Part shown: positions 35,210 through 44,214 of the stretch, piece after piece
Layout: each line of letters opens with the position of its first letter
How positions within the stretch are numbered: position 1 is the stretch's first letter
Assembly: GCF_008728195.1 (NCBI RefSeq)
Contig: NZ_CP031598.1
Span: forward strand, 2,232,001-2,296,000
Reading direction: 5' to 3'
From: Roseovarius indicus
GTDB taxonomy: Bacteria > Pseudomonadota > Alphaproteobacteria > Rhodobacterales > Rhodobacteraceae
Length of the DNA: 64,000 nt
The notes under the pieces: model-generated
Databases searched by the model: none
What the model was told of the DNA's origin: nothing
What the model saw: only the letters and a program-made list of their open reading frames with translations
Program-made: the position numbers and the translations under genes

Positions 35210-35881
35210 TCAGGCATCCCAGCTTCGAAATTCTTGAATTCGATCAAGAGCCCCAAGCGCTTCCTGAGACTTTTCGTTGGCGTACTGATTGGCCGCATCC
35301 TCAGTGGCCTTTCTGTTCGCAGCGCTGAAGTGTCGATAGTACCAATCGACATGATGACCGACTTCGTGGAACAAAAGGTTGATATAGAATAGCCGAAGCT
35401 GTTTCTCTGTGGCGGAAACGGACCAAACGCCTTTCGACTTGGCAACAACAAAATCCAACCGTCGCATCTCGTTCAAAAGCGATTGATCCGAGACTTGTGA
35501 GAAGGTTCGCGTTCGGTCGCGCGACCATGGATAAAGAACGATCGCTCGAACCCCGGAGCCACAGACAAACTGGGCAAGGGGCTGAGAGCACGAGTCATAT
35601 TCTTTTTTTCTAAGGCGACGGCACCAGATATGCGTGATGCCCGATACGTCATAGTCTGGAAGCTCTCTCAAGGCGGATTGGGCTTCCACGGCAGATATTG
35701 GAAAGTAGAAGTCTCTTGATGGGTTGTCTTGCAAGAGAATGGGGAGATCACGGTCGCCCTCCGGAGCATCCAGATCGTGGCATCTGTTGAAAATGTTGTC
35801 AGCAATTTTGGGCCGCGTTCGACCACCGTAGACATCACCAAATTTTCTACTTTTTTTCCATGGTGTATGTTTGCGTTGCAT
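35210..35881 (-). CDS. HExxH-containing protein of unknown function in a low-GC island
   Basis: The 223-residue protein contains HEVGHH (172-177) in LLFHEVGHHVDWYY, a classical zinc-metalloprotease motif. E194 in TEDAANQYA lies 18 residues after H176, where a gluzincin third ligand would be. There is no signal peptide or membrane helix. The N-terminus is basic (QRKHTPWKKSRKFGDVYGG). The gene and its surroundings (about 35190-35990) are clearly less GC-rich and use A/T-ending codons unlike all neighbours, which suggests horizontal acquisition. I do not recognise a family; the ATG at 35881 is preferred because a basic start with AT-rich leader follows it. Confidence 0.75.
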   Translation of the reverse strand: MQRKHTPWKKSRKFGDVYGGRTRPKIADNIFNRCHDLDAPEGDRDLPILLQDNPSRDFYFPISAVEAQSALRELPDYDVSGITHIWCRRLRKKEYDSCSQPLAQFVCGSGVRAIVLYPWSRDRTRTFSQVSDQSLLNEMRRLDFVVAKSKGVWSVSATEKQLRLFYINLLFHEVGHHVDWYYRHFSAANRKATEDAANQYANEKSQEALGALDRIQEFRSWDA

Positions 35882-36015
35882 GATCGATGCTCCTGTCCAA
35901 GCCAATGCATATCTTTACACGGCGCAGGTCAACCAACTGATAAACGCGTAAGCGACTGTTGGTTACTCCATGCTAAAGCCGGCACTGTCCCTGCGGATTC
36001 AACGGATCGCCGAAA

Positions 36016-36047
36016 CGCAAAAGGCCCCGCCAAACCGGCGGGGCCTT
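36016..36047 (-). terminator. Intrinsic terminator of the purine/nucleoside operon
   Basis: AAGGCCCCGCC (36021-36031) pairs with GGCGGGGCCTT (36037-36047). On the minus strand the paired T residues continue into a short T-containing tail. It lies 25 bases past the stop of the BMP binding-protein gene. Confidence 0.8.
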
Positions 36048-36071
36048 CACCTGTCTCGAAAACGTCCAGCC

Positions 36072-37145
36072 TTACTGCGGGATCTCGCCCTGCAGCCCCT
36101 CGACGAAGAAGTTCATGCCCAGAAGCGTGCCGTCATCCGCCGTCTCGCCCTCGGCCAGCCAGTCCGAGCCGTCCTGCTTCTTCAGAGGGCCGGTGAAGGG
36201 GTGGTACTCGCCATTGGCCATGGCCTCCTTCATCGCCAGCGCCTCTTCCTTCACGTCGGCCGGCACAGCATCGGTGATCTCGCCGATCTCGACCATGCCC
36301 GGGCCGATCCCGTCCCAGGTCTGCTTGGTCTCCCACGTCCCGTCCATCACGGCTTGCGTGCGCTCGATGTAATAGGGCTTCCAGTTGTCGATGATCGAGC
36401 TCACCCGCGGCGTGGGCTTGTACTCGGCCATGTCCGAGGCTTGCCCGAAGGTGATGACGTTGCCGGCCTTTTCGGCGGCGGCCTGCGGCGCGGTCGAATC
36501 GGTATGCTGCAGGATCACGTCGGCGCCCTGTTCGATCAGCGCGGTCGCGGCGTCGGCCTCCTTCGCCGGGTCGAACCACGTGTAGGCCCAGATGATCTTG
36601 AACTCCACATCCGGGTTGACCTTCTTGGCGTGGATATAGGCCGAGTTGATGCCGCGGATCACCTCCGGAATGGGGAAGGAGGCGATGTAGCCGATGATGT
36701 TCGATTCCGTCATCTTGCCGGCGATATGCCCCTGCACGGCGCGGCCTTCATAGAAGCGGGCCGAGTAGGTGCTGACATTGTCGGCGGTCTTGTAGCCTGT
36801 GGCGTGCTCGAACTTCACGTCCGGAAACTTCTTGGCCACGTTCACCGTCGGGTCCATGTAGCCGAACGACGTGGTAAAGATCAGGTCGGCGCCCTGCAGG
36901 GCCATCTGCGTGATCGCCCGTTCGGCATCGGCGCCCTCGGGCACGCTTTCCTGGTAGACCGTCTCGACCTTGTCGCCGAAATGCTCTTCGATGGCCAGCC
37001 GGCCCTGGTTGTGCTCGTAGGTCCAGCCGCCGTCGCCAATCGGGCCCACGTAGATGAAGCCGACCTTGGTCTTGTCCTGCGCCACCGCGGTGGTGGCCAG
37101 ACCAAGCGCGAGCGCGGCGCCGGTGAGAAGTCTGGTGAGGGTCAT
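36072..37145 (-). CDS. BMP-family nucleoside ABC transporter substrate-binding protein
   Basis: The 357-residue periplasmic protein has a signal peptide (TRLLTGAALALGLATTAVAQ) and the BMP/PnrA-type sequence: VGFIYVGPIGDGGWTYEHNQG, FTTSFGYMDPTVNVAKKFPDV and YIASFPIPEVIRGINSAYI. Relatives bind purine nucleosides or related bases. It is the last gene of the xdh-transporter operon, which supports a role in purine uptake for the xanthine dehydrogenase encoded upstream. The ATG at 37145 is followed directly by the signal peptide. Confidence 0.92.
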   Translation of the reverse strand: MTLTRLLTGAALALGLATTAVAQDKTKVGFIYVGPIGDGGWTYEHNQGRLAIEEHFGDKVETVYQESVPEGADAERAITQMALQGADLIFTTSFGYMDPTVNVAKKFPDVKFEHATGYKTADNVSTYSARFYEGRAVQGHIAGKMTESNIIGYIASFPIPEVIRGINSAYIHAKKVNPDVEFKIIWAYTWFDPAKEADAATALIEQGADVILQHTDSTAPQAAAEKAGNVITFGQASDMAEYKPTPRVSSIIDNWKPYYIERTQAVMDGTWETKQTWDGIGPGMVEIGEITDAVPADVKEEALAMKEAMANGEYHPFTGPLKKQDGSDWLAEGETADDGTLLGMNFFVEGLQGEIPQ

Positions 37146-37195
37146 TGAGGTCTCCCGTGTTGTTGGTGTTGTGCGTGTTCGTGTTGCCGTCTGCC

Positions 37196-38116
37196 TCAGG
37201 ACGAGGCGTGAAAGACGCGGCCCAAGGATGCGGGCGCGCGGGATTTGTCCGCCGACATGATGACCAGCACGACGATGGTGATCAAGTAGGGCGACATCGA
37301 AAGATACTCCACCGGAATGGCGACGCCCGCCGCCTGCAGGTTGAGCTGCAGCACCGTGACCCCGCCGAAGAGCCATGCGCCCAGCAGCACGCGGCCCGCC
37401 TTCCAGCTTGCGAAGACCACCAGCGCCAGGGCGATCCAGCCGGCGCCTGCCGTCATGCCTTCCGTCCACTGCGGCACGCGCACGAGGCTGATATAGGCCC
37501 CGCCCAGCCCCGCGCAGGCGCCGCCGAACAGGATCGCCATCAGCCGCACGCGCACCACCTTGTAGCCAAGCGCATGCGCGGCATCGTGGTTTTCCCCCAC
37601 CGCCCGCAGGACCAGCCCGACACGCGTGTATTTCAGCGTGGCCCAGACGGCGGCGACCAGCGCCAGCCCGAAATACACCATCAGGTCATGGGAAAAGACG
37701 ACGCGGCCGATGAAGGGCAGATCGCTCAGCACCGGGATATCCAGCTTCGGCGTCGGCGGCGGCTTGATCCCCACGTAACCTTGGCCCATCAGCGAGCTCA
37801 GGCCCAGCCCGAACAGCGTCAACGCCAGCCCGCTCGCCACCTGGTTGGCCAGCGCAAATTGCGTGAGCAACGCGAAAAGCAGCGCCAGAACCGCGCCCCC
37901 AAACGCCGCCAGCACGAACCCAAGCAGCGGCGAGCCGGTCTCGACCGCCACGGCAAAGCCACAGATCGCCCCGGTAATCATCATCCCCTCGACCCCGAGG
38001 TTCAGCACGCCCGAGCGCTCCACCACCAGCTCGCCGATGGCCGCCAGCAGAATGGGCGTCGCCGCGACAAGCAAGGAGGCCAGCAGAAGGGCAGGGTTGA
38101 TCGAAGAAAGGTCCAT
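37196..38116 (-). CDS. BMP-type nucleoside ABC transporter permease (second subunit)
   Basis: The 306-residue permease has about eight helices and belongs to the BPD_transp_2 group used by nucleoside transporters: GELVVERSGVLNLGVEGMM in the first part, and AVGENHDAAHALGYKV as the EAA-like loop. Its ATG at 38116 overlaps the stop of the partner permease by one base (TGATG). It forms the channel with the 360-residue permease encoded upstream. Confidence 0.93.
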   Translation of the reverse strand: MDLSSINPALLLASLLVAATPILLAAIGELVVERSGVLNLGVEGMMITGAICGFAVAVETGSPLLGFVLAAFGGAVLALLFALLTQFALANQVASGLALTLFGLGLSSLMGQGYVGIKPPPTPKLDIPVLSDLPFIGRVVFSHDLMVYFGLALVAAVWATLKYTRVGLVLRAVGENHDAAHALGYKVVRVRLMAILFGGACAGLGGAYISLVRVPQWTEGMTAGAGWIALALVVFASWKAGRVLLGAWLFGGVTVLQLNLQAAGVAIPVEYLSMSPYLITIVVLVIMSADKSRAPASLGRVFHASS

Positions 38117-39198
38117 CACGCGGCCTCCGCTGTCTTGATCCGGATACGGAAATTGGTGAGCAGGTCGACGGCCAGCAGGAAGAACAGAAGCATCCCCTGG
38201 AACATCTGGATGGCGGCGGCGGGCAGCCCAAGGTTCGACTGCGCGATCTCGCCCCCGATATAGGTCAAAGCCATCAGCAGCCCCGCAAACAGGATCCCCA
38301 CCGGGTGCAGCCGCCCGAGGAAGGCCACGATGATCGCGGTAAAGCCATAGCCCACGTTGAAGTCGATGCTGACCTGCCCCGACGGCCCCGACACCTCGAA
38401 CATCCCCGCCATCCCCGCCAGCGCGCCGGCGGTACCGAGACAAAACAGGATCAGCCGCGCCGGGTTGACGCCCGCGAACCGCGCCGCCCTCGGCGCCTCG
38501 CCCGTCAGCCGGATGTGATAGCCCAGGATATGCCGGTTCAGCAGCACATAGGCCAGGATCACCGCCAGGAACGCCGCCAGAACCCCCCAATGCATCCCTG
38601 TCCCCGCAATCACTTCGGCGTTATGGGCGGACGGATACTGCTGCAGGTTCCGCGAGCCCGGAAAGCCGTGGCCTTCCGGGTTCCGCAACAGCCCCAGCGA
38701 CATCTTCGCCAGCAATTGCTCGGCCACGTAGACCAGCATCAGCGACACGAGGATCTCGTTCGTCCCGAACCGCACCTTCAAAAGCGCCGGGATCATCGCC
38801 CAGGCCCAGCCGCCCAGCGCCCCCGCGATCACCATCAGCGGAAAGATGAACCACGCCTCCATCGGGTAGAAGGCCAGCCCCACACCGGCCCCGCAGAGCG
38901 CGCCGATGATATACTGCCCCTCGGCCCCGATATTCCAGATCCCCGCCCGGAACCCGAGGCTCAACCCGATCGCGATCAGAATGAGCGGCGCCCCCTTCAC
39001 CAGCAGCTGCGGCCGGTAGTAGAAGGCGAACTCGCCGAAGAGCGGCTCCCAGAAGATCGTCCCGATCGCCTCCACCGGGTTCTTGCCCAAGAGCGCGAAC
39101 AGCGCCCCGCCCGCGATCATGGTGATCACCACCGCTAGCACCGGCGTCAGATAGGTCCAGAGCCGCGACGGCTGCGGCCGTTTCTCAAGCTTCAGCAC
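38116..39198 (-). CDS. BMP-type nucleoside ABC transporter permease (first subunit)
   Basis: The 360-residue permease has a long first helix and the family motif LGFRAGIWNIGAEGQYIIGA. Further helices contain TNEILVSLMLVYVAEQLL, and GEAPRAARFAGVNPAR is the EAA loop. It begins at GTG 39198, supported by AAGGAGGTG at ideal distance. A 144-base gap with an inverted repeat separates it from the ATPase gene. Confidence 0.93.
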   Translation of the reverse strand: MLKLEKRPQPSRLWTYLTPVLAVVITMIAGGALFALLGKNPVEAIGTIFWEPLFGEFAFYYRPQLLVKGAPLILIAIGLSLGFRAGIWNIGAEGQYIIGALCGAGVGLAFYPMEAWFIFPLMVIAGALGGWAWAMIPALLKVRFGTNEILVSLMLVYVAEQLLAKMSLGLLRNPEGHGFPGSRNLQQYPSAHNAEVIAGTGMHWGVLAAFLAVILAYVLLNRHILGYHIRLTGEAPRAARFAGVNPARLILFCLGTAGALAGMAGMFEVSGPSGQVSIDFNVGYGFTAIIVAFLGRLHPVGILFAGLLMALTYIGGEIAQSNLGLPAAAIQMFQGMLLFFLLAVDLLTNFRIRIKTAEAA

Positions 39199-39245
39199 GC
39201 CGCACCTCCTTCACCGCTGCCCTGGGGGCCAGCCCCCAGACCCCC

Positions 39246-39310
39246 GGGATATTTGACCCAAGAAGAAACAGGCTCTGTGCCCCGATGCTTCTTCTTGGCC
39301 AAAATATCCC
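39246..39310. repeat. Imperfect 22-bp inverted repeat in the ATPase-permease gap
   Basis: 39246-39267 and 39289-39310 are inverted repeats (GGGATATTTGACCCAAGAAG and its near complement), identical at 19 of 22 positions with a 21-base loop. The 3' arm runs into the motif copy 39302-39320. It could fold in RNA as an intercistronic stem or be a small mobile or dispersed element. Confidence 0.7.
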
Positions 39311-39320
39311 CGCCGGAGGC
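39302..39320. repeat. Dispersed intergenic motif, copy 2
   Basis: AAATATCCCCGCCGGAGGC matches 17 of 19 positions of the copy at 33530-33548. Both lie in short intergenic gaps near stop codons. Confidence 0.6.
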
Positions 39321-39342
39321 ATGAAATCTCTCTTCCCCACGC

Positions 39343-40860
39343 TCAGGCATGCGACACCTCCATCCCGTGGGCACCCCCCATCATCAGCCCGATCTCCTCG
39401 ACGGTCAGGCCCTTGGCGGGCCGGATATCCGACAGCCGCCCCTCGTTCAGCGCCCCGAACCGGTCGGAAATTTCCATCAGCTCGTCCAAATCCTGGCTGA
39501 TGCAGACGATCGCCGCCCCCTCGGCGGCAAGGTCCAGCAGCGCCTGCCGGATGGCAGCGGCCGCCGCGGCATCGACGCCCCAGGTGGGCTGGTTGACCAC
39601 CAGCACCTTCGGCCGTTGCAGCACCTCCCGGCCGATGACGAATTTCTGCAGGTTCCCGCCCGACAGCGAGCGCGCCGCGTTGTCCGGCCCGGGCGTGCGC
39701 ACGTCGAAAGCCTCAATCACCTTCTCGGCAAAGCTCCGCGCCGCGCCCCATTTCAGGAAGCCGCGGTTCAGCAGGTTCTCCCGCTGCGCCGCCGTCAGCA
39801 CGCCATTCTCGATCAGGCTCATGTCGGGCGCCGCCGCATGGCCCAGCCGCTCCTCGGGTGCCGCCAGCAAGCCCAGCTCGCGCCGCGCCGTCGGCCCCAG
39901 CCGGCCCACCGGCTGACCCAGCAGGCGGATCGCGTCCGCGTCGGTCTTCAACTCCCCCGACAGCACCGCCAGCAATTCGTCCTGCCCGTTACCCGCAACC
40001 CCGCCGATCCCGAGGATCTCGCCCTGCTGCACCGTCAGGTGAATATTCTTCAAAGATGTGCCAAAGGCCGAGGGCGACTTGACCGACAGCCCCGAGATAT
40101 CCAGCGCCACGTCACCCAGATCCCGCCCCGCGCGTTCGGGCGACTCGAACGCCGAGCCCACCATCATCTCCGCCATCTCCCGCGCCGAGGTTTCCGCCGG
40201 CACGCAGGTGCCCACGTTCTTGCCCAGCCGCAAGATCGTCGCCGCATCGCACAGCGCGCGGATTTCCTCCAGCTTGTGCGAGATATAGAGGATCGCCACG
40301 CCTTCCCCGGTCAGCTTGCGCAGCGTCTCGAACAGGATCTCCACCTCCTGCGGCGTCAGCACCGAGGTCGGCTCGTCCATGATCAGAAGCTTCGGCTCCT
40401 GCAGCAGGCAGCGGATGATCTCCACCCTCTGCCGTTCCCCCGCCGACAGGTCACCCACCGTGCGGAAAGGGTCGAGCGGCAACCCGTAGGTCTCCGACAC
40501 CTCGCGGATCCGCGCCGCAAGGTCGCGCATCGGCGGCGGGTTCTCCATGCCGAGCGCGATATTCTCCGCCACGTTCAGCGCATCGAAGAGCGAAAAGTGC
40601 TGGAACACCATCGCCACCCCCGCCGCCCGTGCCGCGCGCGGCTCCGCCGGGGTGAACGGCTTCCCGCGCAGCGTCATCGTGCCGCTGTCGGGTTTCACCA
40701 GCCCGTAGATCATCTTCACCAGCGTCGATTTGCCGGCGCCGTTTTCGCCAAGCAGGGCATGCACTTCGCCCTCCTTGATCTCGAACGAGACGTTGTCGTT
40801 TGCAACGACGCCCGGATAGGCCTTGGTCAGGCCCTCGATTGTCAGAAGTGTCCCAGTCAC
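39343..40860 (-). CDS. Nucleoside ABC transporter ATP-binding protein (double ABC cassette)
   Basis: The 505-residue protein has two ABC domains like RbsA-type ATPases. The first carries Walker A GENGAGKS (about 37-44) and the LSAGERQRVEI signature with Walker B LLIMDEPTS. The second has a degenerate Walker A (GVAGNGQDEL) and the signature LSGGNLQKF. Energising of BMP-type nucleoside uptake is the likely role. It starts at GTG 40860 with a 4-base overlap with xdhC (GTGA), so import and oxidation of purines are genetically coupled. Confidence 0.94.
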   Translation of the reverse strand: MTGTLLTIEGLTKAYPGVVANDNVSFEIKEGEVHALLGENGAGKSTLVKMIYGLVKPDSGTMTLRGKPFTPAEPRAARAAGVAMVFQHFSLFDALNVAENIALGMENPPPMRDLAARIREVSETYGLPLDPFRTVGDLSAGERQRVEIIRCLLQEPKLLIMDEPTSVLTPQEVEILFETLRKLTGEGVAILYISHKLEEIRALCDAATILRLGKNVGTCVPAETSAREMAEMMVGSAFESPERAGRDLGDVALDISGLSVKSPSAFGTSLKNIHLTVQQGEILGIGGVAGNGQDELLAVLSGELKTDADAIRLLGQPVGRLGPTARRELGLLAAPEERLGHAAAPDMSLIENGVLTAAQRENLLNRGFLKWGAARSFAEKVIEAFDVRTPGPDNAARSLSGGNLQKFVIGREVLQRPKVLVVNQPTWGVDAAAAAAIRQALLDLAAEGAAIVCISQDLDELMEISDRFGALNEGRLSDIRPAKGLTVEEIGLMMGGAHGMEVSHA

Positions 40861-41792
40861 GCGGTTTTTCCTTGTTGGAGGCGGGTTTGCGCCCCGGGTC
40901 TCAGTATCTCCGCCGCCACGCCGACCGCAATGGCCTGCGGGTGTTTGCCAAGGGCGGGGTCGCCGATCGGGCAGCGGATGCTGTCAATTTGATCTTCACC
41001 ATGGCCAAGCGCGGCAAGGCGTTTGCGGAACCGCGCCCACTTGGTCTTCGACCCGATCAGCCCCGCGCTGGCAAAGCCGTGGCTCAGGAGTTGATGGCAC
41101 AGCTCGAGGTCGAGCGCATGGGAATAGGTCAGGACCAGGTGATGCGCGTCGCTTGGCGCGTGCGGCACCAGCCGCGCGGGCTCGGCCGCGGGCAGGGGGG
41201 CGACGCCCTCGGGAATGGCGTCGGGAAAGCGATCCGGCCCGGTATCGACCCACGTGATCCGCACCGCCGGCAAAGGCGTCAACACCGCAACCAGCGCCCG
41301 CCCCACATGACCCGCGCCCCAGATCCAGATCTCCCGCGTGGGCCGTGCCACCGGCTCGATCATCCAGCCATCGAGCAGCTGCGCCTCCGGCGGCCGCCCC
41401 TGGTTGCGCGCCGTGGCCAGCAGGCGTTTCACCGACAGCGGCATCGCCGCGGACCCGGCAACGGGCCGGGCGAAGACCATCTCCGCCTCGGGCAAGGCGG
41501 CGGCGTCGAAAACCTCGCTCACCACCTCGACCGCCCCGCCACAGCACTGGCCCATCTCCGGCCCCAGCGCGTGGCGGGAGTGGCGGCAGGCCACCGCCTG
41601 CTCTCGCGCCGCCCGCGCCAGCTCGTACTCCAAAGCGCCACCGCCGATCGTCCCGGACTGCCCGTTCTCCCAGACCAGCATCGCCGCCCCGGTCTCCCGC
41701 GGGCAGGAGCCATGCGTCGCCGCGATCACCACGCGCACCACGCGCCCATGCGCGGCCACGGCGCGGGCAAGCATATCAAGATCAAACCCCAT
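40857..41792 (-). CDS. xdhC: Xanthine dehydrogenase accessory protein XdhC
   Basis: The 311-residue protein binds molybdenum cofactor and inserts it, after sulfuration, into xanthine dehydrogenase. The N-terminal ATHGSCPRETGAAMLV with GTIGGGALE is the XdhC signature. The C-terminal half has a Rossmann-like IWGAGHVGRALV and GLIGSKTKWARFRKRLAALG. It overlaps xdhB by 11 bases and the following ABC ATPase gene by 4. Confidence 0.95.
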   Translation of the reverse strand: MGFDLDMLARAVAAHGRVVRVVIAATHGSCPRETGAAMLVWENGQSGTIGGGALEYELARAAREQAVACRHSRHALGPEMGQCCGGAVEVVSEVFDAAALPEAEMVFARPVAGSAAMPLSVKRLLATARNQGRPPEAQLLDGWMIEPVARPTREIWIWGAGHVGRALVAVLTPLPAVRITWVDTGPDRFPDAIPEGVAPLPAAEPARLVPHAPSDAHHLVLTYSHALDLELCHQLLSHGFASAGLIGSKTKWARFRKRLAALGHGEDQIDSIRCPIGDPALGKHPQAIAVGVAAEILRPGAQTRLQQGKTA

Positions 41793-44214
41793 GACGCACC
41801 CGTTCGACCGTCATGAACACCCGTTCCGCCGTCGCAGGGGCATCCAAAGCCGGATAAGCCGCCCCGCAACTGGCCACCGCATCCGACAGCGCAAGAAACG
41901 CCGAGATCCCCAGCATGAAGGGCGGCTCGCCCACCGCCTTCGACCGGTAAATCGTCTCCTCCCGGTTCTCGTCATCCCAGAGCGCCACGTTGAACACGTC
42001 CGGCCGGTCGCCACAGGCGGGGATCTTGTAGGTCGAGGGCGCGTGCGTGGTCAGCCGGCCCTTGTCGTTCCACACCAGCTCTTCCGTCGTCAGCCACCCC
42101 GCGCCCTGCACGTAACCGCCCTCGATCTGCCCGATATCGAGCGCCGGGTTCAGGCTGGCCCCCGCATCGTGCAGGATATCCGTCCGCAGGATCCGGTTCT
42201 CGCCGGTCAGGGTGTCGATCACCACCTCGGTGACAGCCGCGCCATAGGCGAAGTAGAAGAACGGCCGGCCCTCGCCGCGAATGCGATCCCACGCCAGCTT
42301 GGGCGTCTTGTAGAACCCGGTCGATGACAGGCTCACCCGGTGCTCATAGGCCAGCTTCGCGGCCTCGGCGAAACTCCGTTCGTGCTCGCCCACAAACACC
42401 TTGCCATCCTCGAACCGCACGGTCGCAGGCTCCGCCTGATGATACTCGGCCAGAAACGCCGCCATACGCTCGCGAATGGTGTCACAGGCCGCCTTCACCG
42501 CCATCCCGTTCAGGTCACTCCCCGAACTCGCCGCGGTGGCCGAGGTATTGGGCACCTTGCCCGTATCGGTCGCCGTGATCTTCACCATCTCCAGCGGCAC
42601 CCCGAACCGCGCGGCCGCCACCTGCGCCACCTTCTGGAAGAGGCCCTGTCCCATCTCCGTGCCGCCATGGTTGAGGTGGATCGAGCCATCGTTATAGACA
42701 TGCACCAGCGCGCCGGCCTGGTTGAGATGGGTCAGCGTGAAGGAAATCCCGAACTTCACCGGCGTCAGTGCAATGCCCTTCTTCAGCACGGCGTTCCTGG
42801 CATTCCACTCCGCCACCGCCTTGCGCCGGGCGTGATAGTCGGCCTTTTCGACCAGCATATCGGTCATCTCGTGCAGGATGAAATCCTCGACCGGCTGGCC
42901 ATAGGGCGTGGTCTGCACACCCGCAGGCGGCTTCGGCACCGCGTCCGGCGGCATCTCCGACTGCGCCCCGCGCGAGGCCGGGTCGATATCGTCAGGGATC
43001 GGCCGCGCTTTGCTGGCCCCCGGCGAATAGGCCCCGCCATAGCGATGCCCCGTGCCCGGCCCGGTCTTCTCCGGCGCGGCATAGTAATTCACCCGCCGCA
43101 CCTGCAGCGGATCGCGACCCAGCTCATGGGCGATATGGTCCATCACCCGCTCGATCCCGATCATCCCCTGCGGCCCGCCGAACCCCCGGAACGCGGTGGC
43201 CGACTGCGTGTTGGTCTTCAGCCGGTGCGACAATATCCGCGCATGTTCCAGGTGATACGCATTGTCCGCATGCAGCATCGCCCGGTCCGCCACCGGCAGC
43301 GACAGATCCTGGCTCCACCCGCACCGGGCATACTGGGTGAACTCCACCCCCAGCACCCGGCCCCGCTCATCGAACCCCGCGCGATAGGCGATCCGGAAAT
43401 CATGCCGCTTGCCGGTGATGATCATGTCATCGTCCCGGTCATAGCGCATCTTGCAGGGCCTGCCGGTCAGCTGCGCCCCCAGCGCACAGGCAATCGCCAG
43501 CGCATTGCCCTGGCTCTCCTTGCCGCCGAACCCGCCGCCCATCCGCCGGCATTCCACCCGCACACCGTGCATCGGGATGCCCAAGGCATGCGCCACCTTG
43601 TGCTGTATCTCGCTGGGATGCTGGGTCGAGGACATGACCACCATGTCGCCGCCTTCCTGCGGCAGGGCCATGGCAGCCTGGCCTTCGAGGTAGAAATGCT
43701 CCTGCCCACCCATCTCCAGCGTGCCGTCTATGGCATGGGGGGCATTGGCGATGGCGGCGTCCGCATCGCCCTTCTCGTAAAGCCGCGGCCCGTCCTCGAA
43801 ATGGCTGTCGGCGGCGATGGCGTCGTCGATGCTCAGGATCGGGGTGCGCTCGGCAATCTCCACCGTCGCCTTCCTTGCTGCCTTGCGGGCGTTCAGATGA
43901 CTGTCCGCGATGACAAGAAACAGAGCCTGCCCGGCATAATGTACCTCGCCCGTGGCCAGCAACGGCTCGTCATGAATGGACGGCGAGGTATCCGCATCCC
44001 GCTCAAGATCATCGGCGGTCAGCACCGCGACCACGCCCGCACTGGCCCGAACCTCCGAAACGTCCAGCGCCGTGATCGTCCCCGCCGCCACCTCGCTGAC
44101 CCCAAAGGCCAGGTGCAGCGTCTCCGCCGGCGTCGGGATATCATCCACGTATCTTGCCTGCCCGGTCACATGCAGCGGCGCGGCGTCGTGGGGCAGGGGC
44201 TTCGTCACGCTCAT
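41782..44214 (-). CDS. xdhB: Xanthine dehydrogenase molybdopterin-binding subunit
   Basis: The 810-residue large subunit carries molybdopterin and the hypoxanthine/xanthine active site. Visible landmarks are [12 protein letters not shown] at the start, [22 protein letters not shown], and the C-terminal [15 protein letters not shown] and [11 protein letters not shown], where the Glu of GEPP is the usual catalytic base. The ATG at 44214 overlaps the stop of xdhA by 4 bases. Length fits bacterial two-subunit XDH. Confidence 0.96.
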   Translation of the reverse strand: MSVTKPLPHDAAPLHVTGQARYVDDIPTPAETLHLAFGVSEVAAGTITALDVSEVRASAGVVAVLTADDLERDADTSPSIHDEPLLATGEVHYAGQALFLVIADSHLNARKAARKATVEIAERTPILSIDDAIAADSHFEDGPRLYEKGDADAAIANAPHAIDGTLEMGGQEHFYLEGQAAMALPQEGGDMVVMSSTQHPSEIQHKVAHALGIPMHGVRVECRRMGGGFGGKESQGNALAIACALGAQLTGRPCKMRYDRDDDMIITGKRHDFRIAYRAGFDERGRVLGVEFTQYARCGWSQDLSLPVADRAMLHADNAYHLEHARILSHRLKTNTQSATAFRGFGGPQGMIGIERVMDHIAHELGRDPLQVRRVNYYAAPEKTGPGTGHRYGGAYSPGASKARPIPDDIDPASRGAQSEMPPDAVPKPPAGVQTTPYGQPVEDFILHEMTDMLVEKADYHARRKAVAEWNARNAVLKKGIALTPVKFGISFTLTHLNQAGALVHVYNDGSIHLNHGGTEMGQGLFQKVAQVAAARFGVPLEMVKITATDTGKVPNTSATAASSGSDLNGMAVKAACDTIRERMAAFLAEYHQAEPATVRFEDGKVFVGEHERSFAEAAKLAYEHRVSLSSTGFYKTPKLAWDRIRGEGRPFFYFAYGAAVTEVVIDTLTGENRILRTDILHDAGASLNPALDIGQIEGGYVQGAGWLTTEELVWNDKGRLTTHAPSTYKIPACGDRPDVFNVALWDDENREETIYRSKAVGEPPFMLGISAFLALSDAVASCGAAYPALDAPATAERVFMTVERVRHGV

